Source of the DNA: Herpetosiphonaceae bacterium
Lineage (GTDB): Bacteria; Chloroflexota; Chloroflexia; Chloroflexales; Kallotenuaceae
Length of the DNA stretch: 53,122 nt
Assembly: GCA_036374795.1 (NCBI GenBank)
Contig: DASUTC010000192.1
Location: forward strand, 1 to 53,122
Reading direction: 5' to 3'
The position numbers and the translations under genes are program-made. The notes beneath the pieces were generated by a model that did not search any database, was not told the origin of the DNA, and worked only from the letters and a program-made list of their open reading frames with translations. Positions 24,271 to 32,489 of the stretch are shown here, piece after piece. Position 1 is the stretch's first letter. Each line of letters opens with the position of its first letter.

Positions 24271-26883
24271 TCAGATCCGCGTCCCGCTGTCGTAGGCGCT
24301 GAGATCAACGCCGACGATCCGTAGCTCGCTGGTATAGTGCTGGCCTTGCGCGTCGGCGAGCCAGGTCTGATCGGGCATTGGCAGCATCTCCGAGCAGGTG
24401 ACGCGCGCGTCGGGACCGGCGTGCTCGACGGTGCGGCGGATCATTCTGCTCAAGATGTCGATATAGATCGGGCTGGCGAAATCCACGAAAAACGGCTTGA
24501 CCTCAACCGGCACTTTGACAAAGACAAACCGGGGCATGCCGTGCTCATCCGCCCAGCGCTGCACGGCGAGAAAGCGCTCGGCCTCGTGCTTGCTGGCGGC
24601 AAACGCGATCTCAGCAGCGGCAAAGCTCCACGCTTCACGGGCGATCACCAGCCGGTCGATCGTCACGCGCGGCGTGTGCCTGGCCGGACGCAGCACCTTG
24701 AACGAGTTGGCGACGATATTCGAGAGCAGCGAGCCGAAGGCTTCCACGATGTCGAAGCGGAGCTTGCCGTCACGGGTCCGAATCGTCAGGCTATCGTCGG
24801 CAGGCTCGATCACCAGCGCGCCGATCGGCACGGCCCGCGATTTTTGCACGCCGCACGCATCCTTCGATAAGAGCAGCCGGTAGTCCCACGGCGAGACGAG
24901 CGCCGATCGAGTGCGGGCCGTCAGGTGGTGCCAGTTGCGCGGCGTTACCGGCACCAGGCGCGGGCCGGGCAGGTCTTGCACGACGGCCTGAAACAGATCT
25001 TCGGGCGCTGGATGCTGCGTCAGAAAGGCCGCGCCGCCGATCGTATTGTGCGCGACATGAAGCTCGCCCATCACAAACAGATACTCGTCGCGCTCGATCG
25101 CCTCGGCGTCGGGCGCGGCGATCATCACGTCGGGGCTGTGGTAGTGAGCCAGGCTCCAGCCGGGCTGTGCGTCGCCAAACGCCGTCTCGACCGGCTCGCG
25201 CAGCGCGTCGCTGCTGTACTCGACGCGGCGCTGATCCGGCGGGATCGACAGAATAGCGGCCCAGCGCGCTTGGAATTCTTCTGTCACCGCCTGAACGATC
25301 TGGCTGCTGTCGTCCTGGAGCAATTCCTGCACTTTGAGCCAGAAGTCGAGCGCCGCGACCGTGGACGAGCCGGATTTGTGGGCGAGATCGGCGTAGATCT
25401 GCTTGAACGTCTCGCGGTAGGCCGCTGCCGCCTGCGCGGTAATCCAGCGCGCGCTGAGCAGCAGCAGCGAGAGCGGCCCGCCGAGCGCGTCGAGCACCGC
25501 AGGGCCTAGCTCCAGCTCCAGATCACGGCGACACTCCTCATAGACCAGCGTGCGTGCCGCGTAGGTCTGGCCCGCCGAGCGCGTCGGCATCGCGCCCGTG
25601 ATGCGATTGAACGTCGTCTCAAGCTGCTCCAACGCCTGATCGAGCTGCTCGACGCTGCCTGCGGCGCGCGCCACGGCGGCACGGGCGGACTCAAGCTCGG
25701 CCAGCGCATTGAGCGCGGGACGGCGCAGGCTTTCATCGCCGATCCGCTCAAGCAATCGGCGCAGGGTGCGCTCTGGCCGCGATTCGAGCGGCACCTCAAG
25801 CGTCCAGGCGATCAGGCCCATCGTGTGGAGGCTGTCAAGCACCTGATACACGTCGGCCTCGCCAGCGAACTGCCTGGTCGGCGCGCGCAGCAGCTCGACG
25901 GCGATCTCCCTGGCAATGCGCTGCCCATCGCACGCCTGCAACACCACGGCCTGTTTCGGCGAGAGCTGCATCGGCTGCTCAAGCGGTAGATGGAGCTGCG
26001 CGCCGTCGAGGTGGATGAACGGCATGCGGCGCGGCGCGAGCCAGGGCCGGATCGCTTTCTGTCTCGCCAGCGTCTCGGCCAGCGTATCGATGCACCAGCC
26101 CTCGAAGAAGACCTCGCGCGCCTCAAGCAGCTTGTCGCCGGGCGTGAAGCGGATCGGCTGGCCCTGCGGCACGAATGTCGCCCAGGCCACCGGCCCAAAA
26201 AAGCCGATCGTATCGTTCTTGGCGCAGTAGCGCTGCAAATAGTTGGCGACCAGCACGTGCTTGTTGCTGCGCTTGTAGAAGGCGCTGCCGCTTGGATGGC
26301 GTAAGAGCTGGTTAATCGCGGTGTGGAGCGCGCTTCGGTTCTGCCACGTAACGGCTTCGCGGAAGCGCTCCATGGCGGCAGCCTCGGAGATCGCATCGGA
26401 GATCTGCGCGGTTGCAGCCTGAAACGCTGCCTCAAAGGCCACCTGCGCCGCCTGGAGCTGTTCGCGCGCCGCGTGAAGCTCCGCCAGCGCCGTTGCGGCC
26501 TCGCCGCCGACGACGCCGGGAGCGGGCCACTTGCCCTTCTTCAACTGGCGCAGGGCCTTGACCAGCGGCATGCGCTGATCGGGTGGAGTAGTCTGCATCT
26601 GCTGTCGCACCGTCTCGCGCGCGGCCTCCCGGCAGCGAGCCAGATTGCGCTCGGCCTGCATCAGCGTCATGGCTGCGGCGGCACACGCCGGGCTGCTCAG
26701 CTTCAGCACGTGCGCGATCGGGAAGCCCGCGCCGCGCAGCACCGCCGTGCGCCACACGCCCCAGCGCTGATCCGCGAGGCGCAGCAGGTGCTCAGGGAGC
26801 GTCGGCTCTTCGTCGTCCCAGCTATCGGCGGCGAAATCATTGATGAAGGAGGATAAACTGCCAGACTGTTCTTTCTGATCCAT
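24271..26883 (-). CDS. LanB-type lantibiotic dehydratase homologue, glutamylation part only
   Basis: The 870-residue protein matches the N-terminal (tRNA-dependent glutamylation) domain family of lantibiotic dehydratases. Landmarks are RRSN-like FYKRSNKHVLVANYLQRY, KNDTIGFFGPVAW, LGPAVLDALGGPLSLLLLSARW, VMGELHVAHN, then TARTRSALVSPWDYRLLL. The end contains GMPRFVFVKVPVEVKPFFVDF and TCSEMLPMPDQTWLADAQGQHYTSELRI, where the glutamylation domain of LanB normally stops. The SpaB_C elimination domain is not seen. LanB proteins transfer Glu from tRNA-Glu to Ser/Thr of a precursor peptide. Relatives without the elimination half include PEARL enzymes (TglB, AmmB), which add amino acids from aminoacyl-tRNA to a peptide end, although those are often smaller. 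No precursor peptide gene is seen nearby; the neighbours are NRPS genes. AGGAGC precedes ATG 26883. The fold call is firm; the substrate is unknown. Confidence 0.85.
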   Translation of the reverse strand: MDQKEQSGSLSSFINDFAADSWDDEEPTLPEHLLRLADQRWGVWRTAVLRGAGFPIAHVLKLSSPACAAAAMTLMQAERNLARCREAARETVRQQMQTTPPDQRMPLVKALRQLKKGKWPAPGVVGGEAATALAELHAAREQLQAAQVAFEAAFQAATAQISDAISEAAAMERFREAVTWQNRSALHTAINQLLRHPSGSAFYKRSNKHVLVANYLQRYCAKNDTIGFFGPVAWATFVPQGQPIRFTPGDKLLEAREVFFEGWCIDTLAETLARQKAIRPWLAPRRMPFIHLDGAQLHLPLEQPMQLSPKQAVVLQACDGQRIAREIAVELLRAPTRQFAGEADVYQVLDSLHTMGLIAWTLEVPLESRPERTLRRLLERIGDESLRRPALNALAELESARAAVARAAGSVEQLDQALEQLETTFNRITGAMPTRSAGQTYAARTLVYEECRRDLELELGPAVLDALGGPLSLLLLSARWITAQAAAAYRETFKQIYADLAHKSGSSTVAALDFWLKVQELLQDDSSQIVQAVTEEFQARWAAILSIPPDQRRVEYSSDALREPVETAFGDAQPGWSLAHYHSPDVMIAAPDAEAIERDEYLFVMGELHVAHNTIGGAAFLTQHPAPEDLFQAVVQDLPGPRLVPVTPRNWHHLTARTRSALVSPWDYRLLLSKDACGVQKSRAVPIGALVIEPADDSLTIRTRDGKLRFDIVEAFGSLLSNIVANSFKVLRPARHTPRVTIDRLVIAREAWSFAAAEIAFAASKHEAERFLAVQRWADEHGMPRFVFVKVPVEVKPFFVDFASPIYIDILSRMIRRTVEHAGPDARVTCSEMLPMPDQTWLADAQGQHYTSELRIVGVDLSAYDSGTRI

Positions 26884-27222
26884 GCTCTAAGCTCCTGAGC
26901 CAAATGCAAGGCAACACGGTCGCGGCTTCAATCGATGTAGCGGATTCGGGCTAGCTAGGGCGATCCTCGGCGATCCCGAAACTGAGCAGGCGCGGCTGTA
27001 GCGGTTGACCGTGACCCATAGTGGCTTGCTCTGCGCTTCGCCGATGGTTCGACCGAGACTGGCAGCATTCAGATCCGACAGGGAGCGTTTCGTGTGGTGT
27101 TGGAGCCTCGTGAGCGGCGCGTGGCGTCACGTTGGTAAGGATCGTCCGCTGCAAGCATCGACCTGGCAGCGTATAGCACCGGCTGGGTACACGCTGCCAG
27201 GTCGACTGAGAGCCGCGCAAAG
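26884..27222. other. Gap between MbtH and LanB genes, with a 15-base perfect hairpin
   Basis: No precursor-peptide-like gene is visible in these 339 bases. Just after the MbtH stop lies a perfect 15-base inverted repeat, TCGACCTGGCAGCGT (27158-27172) with ACGCTGCCAGGTCGA (27191-27205), with an 18-base loop. No T-run follows on the minus strand. It could limit read-through, protect the 3' end of the NRPS-MbtH message, or be an operator for the LanB gene. Confidence 0.6.
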
Positions 27223-27447
27223 CTACTGATTGCCTGCGTTCTCTTCCATCTTTTTGCGCAGGCTCAGCGGGCGCATGTCGGTCCAGACCTCTTTGATGTA
27301 GTCCAGACACTCCTGCTTGAGTCCGCTCTTGCCGGCGTCGCGCCAGCCCAGCGCGTTCTCGCGGTCGGCGGGCCAGATCGAATACTGCTCTTCGTGGTTA
27401 ACAACGACCTTGTAGATCGTCGTATCTTCTTGTTCGTCCCGATTCAT
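27223..27447 (-). CDS. MbtH-like protein
   Basis: The 74-residue protein has the whole MbtH signature: [16 protein letters not shown], then [10 protein letters not shown], then [19 protein letters not shown]. The three invariant tryptophans and the S-WP and TDMRP motifs are present. MbtH proteins bind the large subdomain of NRPS A domains and are needed for folding or activity of many of them. Its place directly after NRPS3 (164 bases) makes the A domains of this cluster the obvious clients. ATG 27447 has TAGGAGG at ideal distance; an upstream in-frame start at 27501 is unlikely. A strong hairpin lies just after its stop. Confidence 0.95.
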   Translation of the reverse strand: MNRDEQEDTTIYKVVVNHEEQYSIWPADRENALGWRDAGKSGLKQECLDYIKEVWTDMRPLSLRKKMEENAGNQ

Positions 27448-27611
27448 GGTGCCTCCTAAGGATAACTCAGTGCTCAATGGGATTGCTCCGGCGCTGATCA
27501 TGCGCCGATGCTCGCTATCGTTGCGGGATCGACGGCTTGTGCTGGCCGACCCGCCGTGTATGTTCTGTCGCGTTCCAGGCCCTCACCCCGGCGCCGTCGC
27601 GCCACCCCTCA

Positions 27612-30600
27612 CTAGAGCGGCTGCGGCAGCGTGCTGGTCTGCTCAGCGCGAATCTCCTCGGCCTCGCTCTCCTCGGCCTCGCTCTCGCTCACGCCGAGCG
27701 GCGCGTCGGGTAGCTCGTCCTCTACCAGCCGGATGCGCGGATAGGCATAGCCGACGGCGACGGCTGCCAGCGTGAGGATGCCGAAGACGATAAACATCAG
27801 GCCGATACCGCGTCCGGGTCCGTACCCGATGATCTGCCCGATCGAGCCAGCCAGTGGCGCGCGCTCATCCCGCAGCAGCGGCTGGAAAACATAGTCGGCC
27901 AGCGGACCCGCCAGCAGATATGCCAGCGGCGTGGCCGAGGTGGCGATCATCATGCGGATCGAAAAGACGCGGCCCTGAATGTCGGCGGGAACCTTGCTCT
28001 GCCAGATCGCCTGGCTCGAGCCGCCGACGAACGGCATCATAAACAGGAAGAAGAAGGCCATCACGGTCAGGATCAGCGCCGACGGTTGCAGCCCCGCGAT
28101 AATGATACACAGCCCGGCCAGGCCCATTGCGCCGAGCACGCCGTTGACGCGCCGCCGGGGACCGCCCCAGATGCTCATCACGACGCTGCCGACGAGCATG
28201 CCCGCGCCTGCCACCGAGAGCACCGTGCCCAGCACGGCGGGCGAGCCCGACGGGAACGACAGCACAAGCGGCTGCGCCAGCACAATCACCATGCCGACCA
28301 TGAAGTTGCTTGTGGCGAAGAACATCAGCAGGCCAAGCAATCCAGGCCGCTGCTTGATGTACGTCCAGCCATAGCGCGACTCATGCAGCAGCGAGCCGCG
28401 CGCCTCCTGGCCTGCCGTGGTCTGCTCCGGCCTCGGAACCCTGACGCTCATCAGCGTCAGCACCGCCACCACAAAGGTTGCCAGGTCGACGGCGATCACG
28501 CCGGACAGCTCGACGTATTGCACCAGCACGCCCGCCAGGATCGGCGAGATGAGCTGCCCGATGCCCTGCGCAAGCTGCACCAGGCCGTTGGCGCGGCCAA
28601 GCTGCTCCCTGGGCACCAGCAGCGTGGTGACAGCGGTGTAGGCGGGCATCTGAAAGGCCCGCGCGATCGAAGAGATCGAGGTCAGGAGGTAGATCATCCA
28701 GATCGCGAGGTCGCCTGTGTTGTAGAGCACCATGATCGCCAGGGTCGTGAGCGCCGCGATCGTATCGCTCATAATCATCGTCTTGCGGCGATCCCAGCGG
28801 TCGACCATCACTCCGGCGAGGGGCGAGACGAGGATGAAGGGCACCGCCGCGAACACGGAGATCAGGGCAAATTCCGTAACAGACCTGCTGTTCTGGAGCG
28901 CCCACACGCCAAGCGCGAAGCCGGTCATCATCGATCCGAGGATCGAGACAAGCTGGCCCAGCCAGATCACGAAGAAAACCTGCATGCCTCGCGCAGCAGT
29001 CCGTTGTTCCACAGCATTCTCCTTTGCTTGCGAGCGAGCCGACGCGGTTCCTGCCTCGGCGCTGGATGGTTCCATGGGCTTGAGCTGCGGTAAGACGACC
29101 TCATCCTGCCGGATTGAGTCGGCCTGCGCCTCAAGCTGCTGCGCCAATTGCTCGATCGTCGCCTCGCGGACGATCCGCGCCAGGTGGTCGATCGTCGGGT
29201 TCTGAAAGAACGTCGCCAGCGGCACGTCCTGCCCGAACACCTTTTGAATCAGCAACATGAGCCGAACGGCAAGAAACGATGTTCCGCCGAGGTCGAAGAA
29301 GTTATCGGTCACGCCGATCGGCTGCGTGCGAAGCACCTCTTGCCAGATCGCGGCAAGCTGCTGCTCCAGATGATCGCGCGGCGCGACAAACGCGGCTGGG
29401 AGTGTCTTTCCGTCTGCGGCGGGCACCGGCAGCGCCTGCCGATCAACTTTTCCGTTGGTCGTTCGTGGTAGCGCGTCCAATGAGACGAAGGCCGCAGGAA
29501 TCATATACTGAGGAAAGAAATTCCGCAAGTAGCTTCGTAGCGCGATCGTCGGCGGGGCCGGTTGCTGGCGCGGCACGACATAGGCGGCCAGATATGTCCT
29601 GCCCGGCTCGTCGGTGTAGGCGCGCACCGCAGCCGCGCGCAGCGCGGGGTGGCGCTCCAGCGCGGCCTCGATCTGCCGCAGCTCGACCGGATGATCGGCA
29701 ACCTCGACGCGATAGTCTGGACGACCCAGCAGCTCGACACGGCCATCGGGCAGGTAGCGCGCGTAATCGCCGCTGCGGTACAGGCGCTCTCCCGTGCGCG
29801 GATGCGTCAGGAAGCTGGCGCGAGTCTGCTGCGCGTTGCGCCAGTAGCCGCGTCCCACGCCCAGCCCGCCGATGTAGAGCTGGCCGACGACCCAGTCGGG
29901 ACACGGCTCCAGTTGCTCGTTGAGGACATGGAGCCGCTGGTTGGTCAACGGCCTGCCCAGCGTCACGCGGCTCTGCTCCGGCTCGACGGCGGCGATCGGC
30001 TCGGCGCTCGACCAGATCGAGGTTTCGGCTGCGCCGCCCAGGTTGATCACCGTCACCTGCTCGGCCAGCGCCCGTAGCCGCTCCGCCAGCGTCACCGGCA
30101 TCCAGTCGCGGCTCAGCAGCACGAGTCGCAGTGTACGCGGATACCGATCAGGCTGGTCCTCCACCTGCGCGATCAGCGCTTCCAGCAGCGCGGGCGGCGA
30201 GTTCCAGATCGTGACGCGCTCGCGGAGCATCAGGTCGGCCCAGTATGCCGGATCGTGGCGCGAGGCCGCGTCGGGCACGACGATCGTGCCGCCCGCCGCC
30301 AGCGTGCCGAAGATGTCGAAGACCGACAGATCGAAGCTCAGCGGCGCGAGCGCCAGCGTGCGGTCGTCGGCGTCGATGCCGCAGCGCCGGTTGATGTCGA
30401 GCACGGTATTGACCGCGCCGCGATGGTCGATCATCACGCCGAGCGGCTCGTCGCTGGCGCTGCTGTAGATCACGCAGGCCAGATCATCGCCCTGCTGCAC
30501 CGGCTCGATCGGATGGTCGTCGACGCCGCTCCACTCGTCGGAGTCCAGGCACAGCCGCTCGATCGCGGCGGGCCAGCTCATGCGGCGCTCGATCGAGGTT

Positions 30601-32489
30601 TGAGTCAGCGCCAGCGTGGCCTCGCTGTGGGCAAGAAGCCGCTGGAAGCGCTCGCCGGGCAGCGCGGGATCGATCGGCACATAGGCCGCGCCCGCTTCGA
30701 GCACGCCCAGCACCGCGACGATCTGCTCCCATCCCGGCTCCATGACCACCGCGACTGGCGTGTTGGGCTGCGCGCCACGCTCGCGCAGCCGCCGACCGAC
30801 CTGCGCGGCGCGTCGTGCAAGCTCGGCATAGGTCAGCGTGCGGTCGGCGGCCACAACGGCGCTCTGCCGGGGGCGTAGATGAACCTGCGCCTGGAAAAGG
30901 CTGTGCAGCAGCCCCGGCGGCGGCGTTGCCTCGGCGGCGTTGAGCGCCGCGCGCCGCTCCAGTTGCTCGGCGGGCAGCAGTTGCGGCAGCGTCTCGCTCC
31001 AGGCCGTCTCGTCGCTCGCCAGGCGCTGGATGAAACGCCCGTAGGTATCCAACATTTCCTGCATCAGCCTTTCGGGGAAGACCTGCTCGACGGATTGCCA
31101 GCTACAGGTCAGCGCGCCGTCGGCGCTCTCGCTGACCGTCGGCGAGAGCAAAATCTGTGGAATATGCAGGCCCGCGTCGAGCTGCTCGAACGACAGCATC
31201 CCGCCGTTGCCGGACCTGCCGACGCGCGTCTGGTAGCTGGCGTGGCTGTACTCGATCACGCTGTTGAAGAGGATCGGCAGCGTGGGCCGCGACGTGCCGC
31301 CTTTGCGCCGGTTCAGCTCGCGGAGCACCTGATGGCCCAGGTAATAGCGCTGCTCCAGGTCGGCGGCGATCTGCTGCTGGATGCGCCGGGCACGTGCCTC
31401 GAAGGTGCCGGAGTCGTCCTCGACCGCCAGCAGGTAGATCGTGTTGAAGTTGCCGAGCATGTCGGCCATCTGCGCGTGGAGCGGCGGGCGATAGGTGCCG
31501 ACCAATCCGAGCGTAAAGCGGCGGCTGGGCTGCCACGCGGCCAGCACCTCGACAAACGCCGCCGTGGTCACGCCGGAGGGCGTCAGATCGGCGCGCGCCG
31601 CGCGCGCCTTGAGCCGCGTCCAGGCATCGGGCTCCAGCAGCGTCACGTTGTGCTTGACGAAGGCCGAGAACGTCTGCGGGCTGAGATTCACCGCCAGCGG
31701 CAGCTCCGCGATCGGCGGCAGCGTCGGCAGACGGTCCAGCCAGTACTGGCGGGCGCTCTGGCACAGCTCGCTCCGCTGAAAGGCCGTCCAGGTCAGGACG
31801 TAATCGCGGTAGGTCGCGGCCAGCGGCTCGACCGGCGCGTTGCCCAGGTGCCGGAAGAGCTCCTGAATGAACAATCCCCGGCTGGTGCCATCGACCAGCA
31901 GCGCGTCGAGCCGGATATGCAGCCGCACACGCTCGCCGTCGAGCCGATGCGCCAGGATCTCGAAGAGCGGCCACTGGTCGATCGGTGCCCTGGCGGTGCG
32001 CATCCGCTCGCGCACCTGCTCGATCGCGGCCTCGACCGTCGCTGCGTCTTTGCCGCGCAGATCGACGACCTGAATCTGATAGGGCGGCACCTGCGGCAGA
32101 ATGCGCTGCTGCCCGTTGGGCTGAACGACCACGCGCATGATGTCGTGGCGCTCGATCACCCGCTGGAGCGCGCGGTTAAGCCCGCCCAGCAGGAAGTTCG
32201 TCTTGAGGCGATCGAGCCGCGAGGGCGTGGCCCAGCGTAGCTCGGCCTCGGTGTACACATTCGTGCCAACCGCGCCCAGGTCGAAGAAGCCGCTGCGCCC
32301 GGCCCAGTAGTTTTGCTGGATCGGCGACAGCGGGAAGGGCCGATGCCGATCCCTGCGATTCACGCCCAGCGCGGGCAGCGTCGCGGCAACTTTGGGAGCC
32401 GCCGTCGGCTGCTTCTCGCGCAGACGCCGCAGCAGCAGCTCGCGCTTCTCCGGCGAAAGCTCGGCGACACGCTTTGAAACCTCACTCAT
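27612..32489 (-). CDS. NRPS3: heterocyclization - degenerate Cys-type A - T - MFS exporter fusion
   Basis: The 1625-residue protein starts with a short helical docking-like region (AELSPEKRELLLRRLREK). A Cyc domain (nt 32350-31000) follows, with FPLSPIQQNYWAGR and the Cyc signature DALLVDGTS (D-x4-D-x2-S). The A domain (30900-29410) has pocket residues I read as D-L-F-N-L-S-L-I-W, close to the Cys code. Its ATP motifs are ruined: A3 reads YSSASDEPLG instead of YTSGSTGxPKG, A5 GGAAETS, A8 VEVADHPVEL instead of V(K)xRGxRIEL. The carrier domain has an intact Ser (DLGGTSFLA). The last 420 residues (28990-27740) are a complete-looking MFS exporter of about 12 helices, with motif A-like GVMVDRWDRRK, close to EntS-like exporters. 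No thioesterase is present. ATG 32489 overlaps the NRPS2 stop (ATGAGTGA). Confidence 0.9.
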   Translation of the reverse strand: MSEVSKRVAELSPEKRELLLRRLREKQPTAAPKVAATLPALGVNRRDRHRPFPLSPIQQNYWAGRSGFFDLGAVGTNVYTEAELRWATPSRLDRLKTNFLLGGLNRALQRVIERHDIMRVVVQPNGQQRILPQVPPYQIQVVDLRGKDAATVEAAIEQVRERMRTARAPIDQWPLFEILAHRLDGERVRLHIRLDALLVDGTSRGLFIQELFRHLGNAPVEPLAATYRDYVLTWTAFQRSELCQSARQYWLDRLPTLPPIAELPLAVNLSPQTFSAFVKHNVTLLEPDAWTRLKARAARADLTPSGVTTAAFVEVLAAWQPSRRFTLGLVGTYRPPLHAQMADMLGNFNTIYLLAVEDDSGTFEARARRIQQQIAADLEQRYYLGHQVLRELNRRKGGTSRPTLPILFNSVIEYSHASYQTRVGRSGNGGMLSFEQLDAGLHIPQILLSPTVSESADGALTCSWQSVEQVFPERLMQEMLDTYGRFIQRLASDETAWSETLPQLLPAEQLERRAALNAAEATPPPGLLHSLFQAQVHLRPRQSAVVAADRTLTYAELARRAAQVGRRLRERGAQPNTPVAVVMEPGWEQIVAVLGVLEAGAAYVPIDPALPGERFQRLLAHSEATLALTQTSIERRMSWPAAIERLCLDSDEWSGVDDHPIEPVQQGDDLACVIYSSASDEPLGVMIDHRGAVNTVLDINRRCGIDADDRTLALAPLSFDLSVFDIFGTLAAGGTIVVPDAASRHDPAYWADLMLRERVTIWNSPPALLEALIAQVEDQPDRYPRTLRLVLLSRDWMPVTLAERLRALAEQVTVINLGGAAETSIWSSAEPIAAVEPEQSRVTLGRPLTNQRLHVLNEQLEPCPDWVVGQLYIGGLGVGRGYWRNAQQTRASFLTHPRTGERLYRSGDYARYLPDGRVELLGRPDYRVEVADHPVELRQIEAALERHPALRAAAVRAYTDEPGRTYLAAYVVPRQQPAPPTIALRSYLRNFFPQYMIPAAFVSLDALPRTTNGKVDRQALPVPAADGKTLPAAFVAPRDHLEQQLAAIWQEVLRTQPIGVTDNFFDLGGTSFLAVRLMLLIQKVFGQDVPLATFFQNPTIDHLARIVREATIEQLAQQLEAQADSIRQDEVVLPQLKPMEPSSAEAGTASARSQAKENAVEQRTAARGMQVFFVIWLGQLVSILGSMMTGFALGVWALQNSRSVTEFALISVFAAVPFILVSPLAGVMVDRWDRRKTMIMSDTIAALTTLAIMVLYNTGDLAIWMIYLLTSISSIARAFQMPAYTAVTTLLVPREQLGRANGLVQLAQGIGQLISPILAGVLVQYVELSGVIAVDLATFVVAVLTLMSVRVPRPEQTTAGQEARGSLLHESRYGWTYIKQRPGLLGLLMFFATSNFMVGMVIVLAQPLVLSFPSGSPAVLGTVLSVAGAGMLVGSVVMSIWGGPRRRVNGVLGAMGLAGLCIIIAGLQPSALILTVMAFFFLFMMPFVGGSSQAIWQSKVPADIQGRVFSIRMMIATSATPLAYLLAGPLADYVFQPLLRDERAPLAGSIGQIIGYGPGRGIGLMFIVFGILTLAAVAVGYAYPRIRLVEDELPDAPLGVSESEAEESEAEEIRAEQTSTLPQPL

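Noticed and set aside
26884-27222. A lanthipeptide precursor gene between the MbtH and LanB genes
   Set aside because: No short frame has a ribosome site, a leader-like acidic helix, or a Ser/Thr/Cys-rich core; the frames there look like noise.
27652-27706. A 15-base tandem repeat (TCGGCCTCGCTCTCC) as a regulatory repeat
   Set aside because: It is coding sequence for the ESEAEESEAEE tail of NRPS3, with only two copies; no array such as CRISPR is present in the window.
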